From the NCBI RefSeq assembly GCF_002368335.1, contig NZ_AP018288.1, forward strand, positions 97,372 to 161,371: a stretch of DNA of 64,000 nt. Direction: 5' to 3'. Below, piece by piece: positions 36,468 to 44,589 of the stretch (the first letter of the stretch is position 1; every line of letters begins with the position of its first letter). The notes below the pieces were generated by a model. The model did not search any database. It was not told the origin of the DNA and saw only the letters and a list, made by a program, of their open reading frames with translations. Origin of the DNA: Nostoc sp. NIES-4103. Lineage in GTDB: Bacteria > Cyanobacteriota > Cyanobacteriia > Cyanobacteriales > Nostocaceae. A program made the translations under genes and the position numbers.

Positions 36468-37916
36468 ATGCTAGTAGACAAAACAGTAGAAGCAATTATT
36501 GAAACTCAAAATCTTTTATTGTCTCATAATCTTGTTGATCCAAAAACTATTGATAACAACATTCATGCTGTAGTGATTGGTAGTGGTATTGCTGGATTAT
36601 TAGCTGCACGTGTTTTAACAAATCATTTTGCTAAGGTAACGATTATTGAGCGAGATTACCTTTCATCTCAATCAGAACCACGTCGAGGAGTTCCCCAATC
36701 TCAGCAACCCCACCTGTTATTAACTCGCGGACAGATCATACTAGAACAACTCTTTCCTGGAATCAAAGATGAACTTGCTACCCATGAAGCAACATTGATA
36801 GATTGGACTGCGGATTTTAAATGGTTATTACCTGGTGGCTGGAATCCTGGTTTTTCTTCTGGTATCACTTCCCGAACTTGTACTAGAAATTTACTTGAAA
36901 CTGTCATTAGACAGCGTTTGTTTAGCAACAAAAAGGTGGAATTTTTAGAAGGAACTACAGTAATAAATTTATTAACTGATACAACTCAAAGTTTTGTCAA
37001 AGGTGTGTGTTTACGAGATAGCAAGGGTGTAGAAGTGAATTTAAACACACAGTTAGTTGTGGATGCCAGCGGGCGCAAATCTCATGCAATTAAGTGGTTG
37101 AAAAACTTAGGTTATGAAGTACCTCAAGAGACAAAGATTAACTCTTTTTTAGGCTATGCTAGCCGCTTATATCAGGTTAGTGATGATAGTTATTTAGATT
37201 ACAAAGCTTTGTATATAATGCCTAAAGCTCCTACAAATCCACGAGGAGCAGTACTTTATCGAGTAGAGAGTAATCGCTTCTTAGTAAATTTGATTGGTGT
37301 GGGTCGAGACTATCCTCCTACAGATGAAGATGGCTTTCTTAATTTTGCCCAAAGCTTGCGTAGTCCACAAATTTATGAAGCCATTAAAAACGCTCTTCCT
37401 CTGTCTCCTATTAATGGCTATCAAGGTACAGATAACTGCTGGCGTCATTATGAACGATTACCTAAGTTTTTGGAGAACTTCATTGTCCTTGGAGATGCTG
37501 TGTGTGCTTTCAATCCTGTTTATGCTCAAGGAATGACAGTTGCTGCTTTAGGTGCGCTCACTCTTGATGAATGCCTCAAGAAACACAAGCGATTTTCTGG
37601 TAATGGCAATATAAGTTTAGGTTTGTCCCGACGCTTTCAAAAACAGCTAGCTAAAGTTAATGCTGAACCTTGGTTAGCATCTACTGGCTATGATCTCCGT
37701 TGGCCAAAGACTGAAGGAGGTAAAGCAAGTTTTGTTACCCGATTGATGCAACGATATATGGATCAAATAATGATTGTCGCTGTCAAAAATGCTTTCGTAT
37801 ACAAACTTCTGATAGAAGTAATACATTTGCTTAAGCCTCCGACTGTATTTTTTCAGCCTGCTATTCTTACACAAGTTTTAAAGTTACAAGTACAAAGGTT
37901 GTATTGCAGGAGTTGA
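36468..37916 (+). CDS. FAD-dependent monooxygenase / oxidoreductase
   Basis: This is a 482-residue FAD enzyme of the p-hydroxybenzoate hydroxylase superfamily. It has VVIGSGIAGLLAARVL, a basic segment after the second strand (PRRGVPQSQQPHLLLTRG), LVVDASGRKSHAIKWL and the flavin motif VLGDAVCAFNPVYAQGMTVA. It lacks the W-x-W-x-I-P halogenase motif, so hydroxylation or dehydrogenation is more likely than halogenation. ATG at 36468 is well spaced from AAGAGGA, whereas the ATG at 36459 touches it. It is the last gene of the rightward arm. Confidence 0.86.
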   Translation: MLVDKTVEAIIETQNLLLSHNLVDPKTIDNNIHAVVIGSGIAGLLAARVLTNHFAKVTIIERDYLSSQSEPRRGVPQSQQPHLLLTRGQIILEQLFPGIKDELATHEATLIDWTADFKWLLPGGWNPGFSSGITSRTCTRNLLETVIRQRLFSNKKVEFLEGTTVINLLTDTTQSFVKGVCLRDSKGVEVNLNTQLVVDASGRKSHAIKWLKNLGYEVPQETKINSFLGYASRLYQVSDDSYLDYKALYIMPKAPTNPRGAVLYRVESNRFLVNLIGVGRDYPPTDEDGFLNFAQSLRSPQIYEAIKNALPLSPINGYQGTDNCWRHYERLPKFLENFIVLGDAVCAFNPVYAQGMTVAALGALTLDECLKKHKRFSGNGNISLGLSRRFQKQLAKVNAEPWLASTGYDLRWPKTEGGKASFVTRLMQRYMDQIMIVAVKNAFVYKLLIEVIHLLKPPTVFFQPAILTQVLKLQVQRLYCRS

Positions 37917-37996
37917 TCATGCTGTATATGGGTGTGGGATAGAATAGCACGCTCAAATGCTCTTGAGGCTGGGGGGAAAGAGAGTTATTAATTGTT

Positions 37997-38110
37997 ATAC
38001 CGTTTCACTTTAAAGTTGATACATTTAGGCAAGCTGGGGGAGCTGGGGAAGCTGGGGAGGCTGGGGAAGCAAGAAAAGTGATTTGTATCAATATTTTCGT
38101 GAAATGGTAT
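37997..38110. mobile_element. 114-bp MITE, copy C
   Basis: Ends ATACCGTTTCAC and GTGAAATGGTAT, same length as copy A (7271-7384) and different from it at three positions. It lies in the 406-bp gap after the last cluster gene; I see no gene in that gap, only this element and one HIP1 site near 38159. Confidence 0.8.
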
Positions 38111-38322
38111 TACTTCTTCGCTCCCCTGCTCCCACAGCATCATCAGCAGATTGTTGTTGCGATCGCTCCACAAGTCAGCACGGCGATAACAAACTTGACT
38201 TGCTGGTAGCCAACGCTACTGATAACAACGTCTCACTATTTAGTCATCTCACAACTTCCTCATAATCTTCCGATAATTTAATTAATGTAATTTGTGCTTA
38301 ACTCCTACAACGAGGTGGGGTT

Positions 38323-39063
38323 ATGAAGACAAAAAAATCGTTTTATAGCTTGATTAGTCTATTCACTAGTAGTGCGATAGCTTCGCTCGCGGTTGGTATC
38401 GGTGGATTAGTGATTTTAAATCATGCACAAGCTCAGGTTTCAAACTCACAACACGATTCTCATCACCCATCAACAGAAACTACTTCTCCTCAAAGAGGGA
38501 TGATGATGACTCAGATAGATCAGCATTTCATTGAAATGATGGTTCCTCATAATAATCAAGCAGTAGAAATGGCTGATATCGCATTAAGTCGCGCTCAACA
38601 CCCAGAAATTAAGAGGCTAGCGGTGGTAATTAAAAGAGAGCAAAACCGCGAAATTCAGCAAATGAAAACTTGGTACAAGGCATGGTACGGGAAAGAAGTA
38701 CCCATAACAGCCATGACTCATCAAGAAATGATGGCAAGGCATCAGTGCATGGGTCAGCAAATGAACTCAGACATGATGAAAATGCCGATGAACTGTAACA
38801 AAAGTAGTATGAATGTGGATTTGGCAGCATTAAAAAATGCATCAGACTTCGACAAAGAATTTATTCGTCAAATGATTCCTCATCATCGAATGGCTGTGAT
38901 GATGTCGCAAATGGTTGCTAACAAAGCTACTAAACCGGAAATTGCTAACTTAGCTCAGTCCATCATTAAAACTCAAACGACTGAAATTAACCAGATGCAG
39001 CAATGGTATCAGGCTTGGTATAAGTCAAAGCCTGAAGAAAACCATAGCCTTGACCCACAATAG
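38323..39063 (+). CDS. exported DUF305 protein, two repeats
   Basis: This 246-residue protein has a signal peptide (Lys-rich start, hydrophobic stretch, cleavage near AQAQV) and is therefore periplasmic or secreted. It has two copies of the DUF305 ferritin-like unit, FIEMMVPHNNQAVEMADIAL…MKTWYKAWYG and FIRQMIPHHRMAVMMSQMVA…MQQWYQAWYK. They are joined by a Met/His-rich linker (MTHQEMMARHQCMGQQMNSDMMKMPMNC). The Met/His content suggests copper or other metal binding, an inference common for this family but not proven. GAGG precedes the ATG. It is probably not part of the neighbouring biosynthetic cluster. Confidence 0.88.
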   Translation: MKTKKSFYSLISLFTSSAIASLAVGIGGLVILNHAQAQVSNSQHDSHHPSTETTSPQRGMMMTQIDQHFIEMMVPHNNQAVEMADIALSRAQHPEIKRLAVVIKREQNREIQQMKTWYKAWYGKEVPITAMTHQEMMARHQCMGQQMNSDMMKMPMNCNKSSMNVDLAALKNASDFDKEFIRQMIPHHRMAVMMSQMVANKATKPEIANLAQSIIKTQTTEINQMQQWYQAWYKSKPEENHSLDPQ

Positions 39064-39356
39064 TCAACTTCGTCTCTAGCAAACCCCAAGTCATCTACCC
39101 AGATATCACAACAACAATAAAAGAATACTCGTTTGAGGGGGGTGCATGTGGGCATAACCAAATTCTGCAATCACAAGAATCCTGATTTTGATAGGTCTTT
39201 TAGAACCGCCAAAGGGTGAAGGAATCTAGTAGAACTGAGGCAGTGAAAACCTGAAACTTCTGTTTAGCAATGCTTTTTCAGGAGGCTTTAGAAGTTTTCA
39301 TGTTTTTAAGCTGTTACCAAAATTGTTACAAGCGTCTTGCCTGTGTGCAGTTGCTT

Positions 39357-39362
39357 TATCAT
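39357..39362 (+). promoter_or_regulatory. -10 element of the Yfr1-like RNA, copy 2
   Basis: TATCAT is 15 bases before the CTCCTCACACC motif, the same distance as TATGAT in copy 1. Confidence 0.5.
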
Positions 39363-39369
39363 GATATGT

Positions 39370-39427
39370 AGTTAAGCTCCTCACACCACATAAAAAGCCG
39401 TGAAACACTATTTTTCACGGCTTTTTT
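39370..39427 (+). ncRNA. Yfr1-like small RNA, copy 2
   Basis: CTCCTCACACC (39377-39387) is followed by a long terminator stem, AAAAAGCCGTGAAA (39392-39405) with TTTCACGGCTTTTTT (39413-39427). It shares with copy 1 the motif, the AGCCGTGAAA stem and the distance to a TATNAT box. The upstream and loop sequences differ, so the two are diverged paralogues, not a recent duplication. A stem this long with a T run at the end fits a complete small-RNA gene. Confidence 0.65.
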
Positions 39428-39595
39428 CTTAAAGTTTACAGTGACTAATTATTTGTCGTCGGTGACAGATTGCTGCCATTATACCAAGTTAGTTATGTGA
39501 ATGTAACACTACATCACGCATGTATGATGTAAAAACCAGTACTGTAGCATAATGACAGAACTTTTAATCTGAATTATCAAGTTGAGCATAAAAAT

Positions 39596-39871
39596 ATGGG
39601 TATGCCCTGTGAAGTTAACAGTATCCTTAAACTCACACCATCTCAAGGTTATCCAACAGATTTAATAAAAGGAGTACAGTATCAAGCTGTCAAGGAAGAC
39701 TACAGAATTATCCCCATAGATGTGCCAATTCTCCTAGTAGACCAAGACTGGATTGCGTATGCTGATATCATTATTCGTAAACTAATCTGGGAAAATAATC
39801 AAACTACCCTATTTTTTGAAATTGATAGAATATACAACCAATCATTCCCTGTCAAGGAATTAAAACCATGA
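39596..39871 (+). CDS. DUF2584 family protein
   Basis: This is a 91-residue protein of a small family conserved in cyanobacteria (MGMPCEVNSILKL start, then DVPILLVDQDWIAYADIIIRKL). Its function is not known. There is no signal peptide or membrane segment. It stands alone on the plus strand, convergent with xisI. Confidence 0.8.
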   Translation: MGMPCEVNSILKLTPSQGYPTDLIKGVQYQAVKEDYRIIPIDVPILLVDQDWIAYADIIIRKLIWENNQTTLFFEIDRIYNQSFPVKELKP

Positions 39872-40113
39872 TAAAAATACGATAGACTGATTTAAAGAGG
39901 ATTGCTGTTTATGAATTGGATTATTTACGCCAAAAATTTAATATTACTTAAGATTTAATTTTTCTAATATCCATTAGCAGAATTAAGAAAATAATCTACT
40001 GTTCACAATCATCAGTAGAGGCAGGTTAATAAATATTGTTTTTGATCAAGCTAGTATATTTGTGAAACTGCCCCTACTTCAACAAGATAATTTATTTGTT
40101 GGAGTTCCCTAAC

Positions 40114-40452
40114 TCAAGTTCCAAACCCCGTAAACTGACGTATATATGGCTCGTGAAATGCCAAAACAATATCTTGCTTGGGTACTCCCATTTCAACCAA
40201 TCGATTAGCAATTCCTTCTTCCGTACCATCATGTTGAATCCATATTTTCCCATCTTTAATATCAACATGCAGAACACAGCCAAAATCGCGTTTATTTCCC
40301 CGCCAACCAACATAAAGTAATTGATAATGGTCTTGCTGTTCATCAAAAATTGTTTGCACCTCATACTCTTGGGCATTTCGTTGCATCGAAGCTCGCTTTT
40401 GTCGTTCGCCAAGAAGCTGTCGAATATATTGCCGATATTTTTCTACAGCCAT
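40114..40452 (-). CDS. xisI: XisI family protein (fdxN-element excision controlling factor homologue)
   Basis: This 112-residue protein has the XisI pattern: KYRQYIRQLLGE at the start, VQTIFDEQQDHYQLLYVGWRGNKRDFGCVLHVDIKDGKIWIQHDGTE in the middle and IVLAFHEPYIRQFTGF at the end. In Anabaena the original XisI works with XisH and XisF in fdxN-element excision, but xisHI pairs are widespread away from any such element and their general role is unclear. It overlaps the 3' end of xisH by 10 bp. No recombinase gene is nearby. Confidence 0.9.
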   Translation of the reverse strand: MAVEKYRQYIRQLLGERQKRASMQRNAQEYEVQTIFDEQQDHYQLLYVGWRGNKRDFGCVLHVDIKDGKIWIQHDGTEEGIANRLVEMGVPKQDIVLAFHEPYIRQFTGFGT

Positions 40453-41020
40453 TGTCGAATAACCTCCTCTTGTACATCGTAAATCATCAATCTTAATTGA
40501 TATTTGGCAACTGCCGATGTAATAAATTTTCGTTGAAAAAAAGTTTCATAAATTGGAACGCGAACAGCTAAATAAAGTTGGCGTTCTGGTTCAATTTTAT
40601 CTAAGGCATCCCGATAGTTTAAAAACTGTCCCAAGGCTGTATGAAATTCTGAAACATTGGAGGGACTAATAAAACTTTTAATTTCTACCGCTATTTTTTG
40701 TCCCTCTTTCTCTGCTACTAAAAGTTGCTCTGCTGCTAAATCAATCTCAAAATCTACATCATCCACATTGATTTCATAATGGTCAGCCGTAATCTTCCAG
40801 CCGTCTTTTTCTAAGAGGATGTCTGAAAAGTCGAAAAATATACTAATAACCCCTCTCCAAACCTCTCCCCGAAAGGTCGATAGGCTTTGAAACCCCCATT
40901 CCCTACAAGGGAATGGGGGTTAAAGGGGTTAGGTTTTTAAAGCTTTGATGTTAATAACGATACTTCTCAGACATCCTCTAAAGCATTTCTGACAATATTA
41001 TGAAATATATCTTTTGCCAT
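40443..41020 (-). pseudogene. xisH: xisH disrupted by a 164-bp MITE
   Basis: Read leftward from ATG at 41020, the frame gives MAKDIFHNIVRNALE, then meets the inserted element and a TGA stop. The rest of XisH (KDGWKITADHYEINVDDVDFEIDLAAEQL … YDVQEEVIRQWL) continues on the other side. Removing 40815-40978 and one copy of the TAA target joins the two parts in frame with a normal-length XisH of about 137 residues. The remaining 107-codon open frame starting with GTG at 40766 lacks the N-terminus and has no good start, so the gene is probably inactive. The downstream xisI is intact. Confidence 0.88.
40815..40978. mobile_element. 164-bp MITE inserted in xisH
   Basis: The ends GAGGATGTCTGA (40815-40826) and TCAGACATCCTC (40967-40978) are perfect inverted repeats, flanked by TAA on both sides as a 3-bp target duplication. 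The core has CCCCTCTCC-type and CCCCCATTCCC…GGGAATGGGGG palindromes. No coding capacity. Confidence 0.85.
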
Positions 41021-41290
41021 GGGAGTTCACGATACTAAAAGTTAGGCTGGTTAAAGGTAGATAATACACAATATCCGCTTTCAGTCATATTTTAACTTAG
41101 GGTTATCAAAACAGAATTCAGGAGTCAGGAGCCAGAATGAGCGCATGAATTCTGTGCAACTGGCGGATGAATAAAGGGGTTTAAAACCCCCACTAAATCG
41201 AAGATTTAGTGGTCTTCAATTAGTGGAGGGTTTGAATCCCCCACTAATTGCATTCTGACTCCTAAATTGTGACTTCTGAGTTCTTCTTCA

Positions 41291-41390
41291 AACCAATCCT
41301 CTAAAATCCGGCAACACATTCGCTCCGCCGAAACCCAGACCATATCTGGCTTTCTTAATTACGAATTACGAATTACAAATTACGAATTAG
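41291..41390. repeat. dispersed ~90-bp repeat, copy 1
   Basis: ATCCGGCAACACATTCGCTC and the following CGCCGAAACCCAGA…TTTCTTAATTACGAATTACG are shared almost base for base with 47311-47400. The end is a run of AATTACGA units. Confidence 0.8.
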
Positions 41391-41634
41391 TATTAGTTTG
41401 GCAAGAAAGCCCAAAGATGTGCCAGCGATCGCATCCTCTTTTGACTTTCAACTGCCACTCAATCCGGTGAAGAGGTGCTTCAACTGGGCGATCGCACATT
41501 TCCAACAACCAGAAAAATTCACCTCAATACTTGGTTAATTTAACGCTTTTATCTGGTATAATTCCAAGCTTTTATGTTGCTTTAACATTTCCCCAAACAG
41601 CATTTTAAGCTAATAAATACTTGATTGTACGACC

Positions 41635-41662
41635 GTGCTGAGTAACTGAAATGACTCAGCAC
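41635..41662. terminator. stand-alone hairpin, possible terminator
   Basis: GTGCTGAGT (41635-41643) pairs with ACTCAGCAC (41654-41662), followed by GCTCTGTTTATTATT. No gene ends nearby on the plus strand, so it may terminate an unannotated small transcript or be a processing site before the antiporter gene. Confidence 0.35.
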
Positions 41663-41785
41663 GCTCTGTTTATTATTGACAGTCCTCATTCATAAATGAA
41701 CAATTCTTTGCTTATTTTTAAATAAAATTTTCTGTAATCTTGATTATGCTAAATTAATATATTTTAATAGTTCTTTGAAAAAGTT

Positions 41786-44122
41786 GTGCAGGAAGATTTT
41801 AGGCTAATTGTTGATTTAGTTTCAGTTCTCGCCGTCGCAGCTTGTGGTGGACTGTTGGCGTCGCTGTTGCGGCAACCCGTATTACTGGGATATCTCATCG
41901 GTGGGATGATTGTGGGGCCAGCCGGACTGGGACTGATTAAAGAAGTGATTCAAGTAGAAACTTTGGCTCAGTTCGGCGTTGCCTTTTTGTTATTTGCCTT
42001 GGGTGTAGAATTTTCCTTGGCGGAACTGAAGAAGGTAAAAGCGATCGCCCTAGGAGGTGGCGCACTACAAATTACGCTGACGATTGGTGTCACAGTTTTG
42101 GTATGTGGAGTCACAGGAGCCTGGGGAACTTTACCTGCTAAGGGCGTATTTTTAGGGTCAATTTTGTCTTTGTCTTCCACAGCAGTTGTCCTCAAATGCC
42201 TGATGGAACGCAACGAAACAGAAACACCCCACGGGCAAGTCATGCTGGGGATTTTGGTAGTGCAGGACTTAGCGCTGGGACTGATGCTGGCAGTATTACC
42301 TGCTCTCCACGAACCAGGCGAAGCCATTGGTATAGCTGTGTTAACAGCACTGGTGCGGATTGCTTTATTTGCCGCTGGTGCAGTTGCGGCAGGGATTTGG
42401 GTGATACCGCGTTTATTACGACTGCTAGCCCGCACGGAAAGCCGAGAACTATTTTTACTAGGGGTAGTAACCTTGTGTTTGGGTATTGCCCTATTAACAG
42501 AACATTTGGGGCTATCCATTGAAATGGGGGCCTTTGTTGCCGGTTTGATGATTTCGGAGGTAGAGTACGCCGACCAAACTTTAACTTATGTCGAGCCAGT
42601 ACGAGATATCTTTGCTAGTTTGTTTTTTGCCGCCATTGGCATGTTAATTGACCCAGTGTTTTTGTGGAAAAACCTGGAATTGATTTTGGGACTAGTAGCG
42701 ATCGTTTTCGTTGGTAAATTTTTGATTATTACGCCTTTGGTAAAGCTGTTCCGCTATCCGTTGAAAACAGCTTTAATCGCTGGGTTGGGATTGGCTCAAA
42801 TTGGGGAATTTTCCTTTGTGCTAGCTAGTGAAGGGCAAGCATTGGGGTTAGTGTCCCGACAAATATATTTACTGATTTTGGGAACCACAGCAGTTACTTT
42901 GATACTTACCCCTTTTGTACTGCGGTTAGTACCATTTTTATTTAACTTTGCCGAATCAATGCCCTGGCTGAAACCGTATTTAGAAGAAGAACAGCCACGT
43001 GATGTTTCAGACGAGTTACCTTTAAAAGACCATGTGGTAGTCTGTGGCTATGGGCGAGTGGGTAAGAATTTAGTCAAATTGTTACAACTACAAAACTTAC
43101 CTGTGGTGGTCATCGACCAATCAGAAAGTAGAATTCAGCAATTACGCGATGCCAAAGTGCCTTATGTATATGGTAATTGCGTCAGTTTGCACGTTATGGA
43201 AACTGCTGGAGTTAATTATGCCAAAGGAATGGCGATCGCTCTACCAGACCCCATGAATACCCGTTTGTGTCTAAAACGCGCTTTGGAATTATGCCCAGAA
43301 TTAGATTTGGTTGTCCGCGCCACCCAAGATAAAAATATTGAAGTGCTTTACCAACTCGGTGCGAGGGAAGTAGTACAGCCAGAGTTTGAAGCCAGTATCG
43401 AAATGGCAACTTATTTATTAACTTGCTTGGGCTTTTCCCCAGCCGTAGTACAACAACAAATGCAGCAAATCCGTAACGATCATTATTTGGATTTGCGACC
43501 ACAACGTTCTGCATCCGAAGTTTCCCACGATTTAAGGCAAGCAACTCGCGATCTCAATCGCCGTTGGTATCCCCTACCATCTGGTTCACCCCTGATTGGC
43601 ATGAGTTTGGAAGAAGCAGATATGCGCTACTTAACAGGGGTCAGTTTGATGGCAATTCGCCGCGCCAACGGTGATGAAATCGATTATCCTGATAATCAAA
43701 CTATATTAGAAGCAGGCGATCGCTTGCTTGTAGTAGGAGAATCTGAAGAACTGGCAGCTTTGGAAGAATTCGCTCAAGGACAGGTAGCTGTTCCCGGAGA
43801 AAATAGCGCTTGTCAATGGACTATAGTCAACGGTGATTCTCCAGCTTTGGGTAAAACCCTTGCAGATTTAGATATCCACGGCAAATCAGGGGTCAAGGTA
43901 CAAGCAATCCGGCGAGATGGTAAATTTATCCGCTCTCCCGACGGTAATCAACACTTGGAAGATGGCGACCAGGTACTATTGTGCGGTAGCTTCTCAAGTT
44001 TGAATCAACTGCAACCATTGTTTGCCACAGTCAACAAAGTGAGTTTAGCGATTCCAAAAGTGAGCGCTGGGGAACCACAAGTGGTCACAGAGTTGCAGCC
44101 TGTGGATCAAGTAAGTGATTGA
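41786..44122 (+). CDS. monovalent cation:proton antiporter, KefB-like, with TrkA-N and two TrkA-C domains
   Basis: This 778-residue membrane protein belongs to the CPA2 family. About 12 helices fill residues 5-390, with GVEFSLAELKKVKAIALGG and LGLAQIGEFSFVLASEGQALG. A TrkA-N domain follows (HVVVCGYGRVGKNLVKLL, an NAD-binding GxGxxG near 415), then two TrkA-C domains (SLMAIRRANGDEIDYPDNQTI and VQAIRRDGKFIRSPDGNQHLEDGDQVLLCG). It would exchange K+ or Na+ for protons under nucleotide control. The start is GTG at 41786. It is convergent with hfq. Confidence 0.92.
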   Translation: MQEDFRLIVDLVSVLAVAACGGLLASLLRQPVLLGYLIGGMIVGPAGLGLIKEVIQVETLAQFGVAFLLFALGVEFSLAELKKVKAIALGGGALQITLTIGVTVLVCGVTGAWGTLPAKGVFLGSILSLSSTAVVLKCLMERNETETPHGQVMLGILVVQDLALGLMLAVLPALHEPGEAIGIAVLTALVRIALFAAGAVAAGIWVIPRLLRLLARTESRELFLLGVVTLCLGIALLTEHLGLSIEMGAFVAGLMISEVEYADQTLTYVEPVRDIFASLFFAAIGMLIDPVFLWKNLELILGLVAIVFVGKFLIITPLVKLFRYPLKTALIAGLGLAQIGEFSFVLASEGQALGLVSRQIYLLILGTTAVTLILTPFVLRLVPFLFNFAESMPWLKPYLEEEQPRDVSDELPLKDHVVVCGYGRVGKNLVKLLQLQNLPVVVIDQSESRIQQLRDAKVPYVYGNCVSLHVMETAGVNYAKGMAIALPDPMNTRLCLKRALELCPELDLVVRATQDKNIEVLYQLGAREVVQPEFEASIEMATYLLTCLGFSPAVVQQQMQQIRNDHYLDLRPQRSASEVSHDLRQATRDLNRRWYPLPSGSPLIGMSLEEADMRYLTGVSLMAIRRANGDEIDYPDNQTILEAGDRLLVVGESEELAALEEFAQGQVAVPGENSACQWTIVNGDSPALGKTLADLDIHGKSGVKVQAIRRDGKFIRSPDGNQHLEDGDQVLLCGSFSSLNQLQPLFATVNKVSLAIPKVSAGEPQVVTELQPVDQVSD

Positions 44123-44154
44123 GCCTGTCTTGAAAATACTTCGTGCCTTCGTGC

Positions 44155-44185
44155 CTTTGTGGTAAAAAATTAAATAACCACAAAG
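44155..44185. terminator. hairpin between convergent genes
   Basis: CTTTGTGGT (44155-44163) pairs with ACCACAAAG (44177-44185) between the antiporter stop and the hfq stop. It could serve both genes; T runs are weak. Confidence 0.45.
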
Positions 44186-44213
44186 ACACTGAGACACAAA
44201 GAGTTTTTATTGG

Positions 44214-44435
44214 TTACTGAATTTTTGATTTAATGTAAGCGATCGCTTGTTTCCAAATTGTCGTTTGCTGGCTGTTTTCATCGGCAATACACACACATTG
44301 AGGGTCTTGCCATAAAATCCTACCCGTCAGCACATCGCCCGTGATTAGTTTTAACTCTATCACTGCTGTTTGTTTAATCAGGTTTTGCACTTGCCGAATG
44401 CTAGGCAATGAAGTATCAAATTCAGTTGTATGCAT
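44214..44435 (-). CDS. hfq: cyanobacterial Hfq (RNA chaperone homologue)
   Basis: This 73-residue Sm-like protein matches the divergent cyanobacterial Hfq: FDTSLPSIRQVQNLIKQ at the N-terminus, then LKLITGDVLTGRILWQDPQCVCIADE and AIAYIKSKI. In cyanobacteria it is short, lacks the enterobacterial RNA-binding residues and is known to affect motility through pilus interaction. An open frame extends upstream to 44582, but those 49 residues are read from the tandem repeats (PSPQSPV units), so the ATG at 44435 is the real start. Divergent to dapF, a conserved arrangement. Confidence 0.9.
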   Translation of the reverse strand: MHTTEFDTSLPSIRQVQNLIKQTAVIELKLITGDVLTGRILWQDPQCVCIADENSQQTTIWKQAIAYIKSKIQ

Positions 44436-44450
44436 TTTAGGTAATGATAT

Positions 44451-44563
44451 GACTGGGGACTGGGGACTGGGGACTGGGGACTGGGGACTGGGGACTGGGG
44501 ACTGGGGACTAGGAAAACTCTTTCCCAATACCCAATCCCCGATACCCAGTACCCAATCCCTAA
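44451..44563. repeat. heptamer tandem repeat with inverted right arm, between hfq and dapF
   Basis: About nine ACTGGGG heptamers (44451-44511) are followed by AGGAAAACTCTTTCCC and a C-rich arm of CCAATAC/CCCAATC units (44523-44563). The arms pair, giving a large hairpin. The same core GGAAAACTCTTCCC lies in the repeat at 58204-58298. The region contains the divergent promoters of hfq and dapF. Confidence 0.85.
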
Positions 44564-44589
44564 TTATTGATAATTCATCCAAGGGAGAA

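Larger units (their letters stand above)
39064..39595. other. intergenic region with a small RNA locus
   Basis: This 532-bp gap has no protein gene that I can support. Its main content is the Yfr1-like RNA at about 39370-39427. Confidence 0.6.
41021..41785. other. intergenic region with dispersed repeats and hairpins
   Basis: This 765-bp gap has no gene. It holds two hairpins at 41176-41212 and 41217-41250 (the second pairs CAATTAGTGGAGGG with CCCCCACTAATTG), a copy of a dispersed repeat (41291-41390) and a stand-alone hairpin at 41635-41662. Confidence 0.7.

Noticed and set aside
36468..37916. second flavin halogenase
   Set aside because: It has the FAD motifs but no W-x-W-x-I-P signature, so a monooxygenase or oxidoreductase call is safer.
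15907..37916. cyanobacterin, ambigol, aetokthonotoxin or anachelin cluster
   Set aside because: From memory these lack the combination of a serine C-A-PCP module, KAS III-like enzyme, PLP decarboxylase, GMC/DAO oxidases and RibF; a database comparison is still needed.
40443..40766. short intact XisH starting at GTG 40766
   Set aside because: The missing N-terminus is present on the other side of the MITE, in frame after its removal.
44436..44582. 5' extension of hfq (PSPQSPV repeats)
   Set aside because: Repeat-derived residues; cyanobacterial Hfq begins near FDTSLPSIRQVQ.
44341..44589. 5' extension of dapF (GDWGLGT repeats)
   Set aside because: The residues come from the heptamer array, and ATG at 44590 has a binding site and begins the family's conserved N-terminus.
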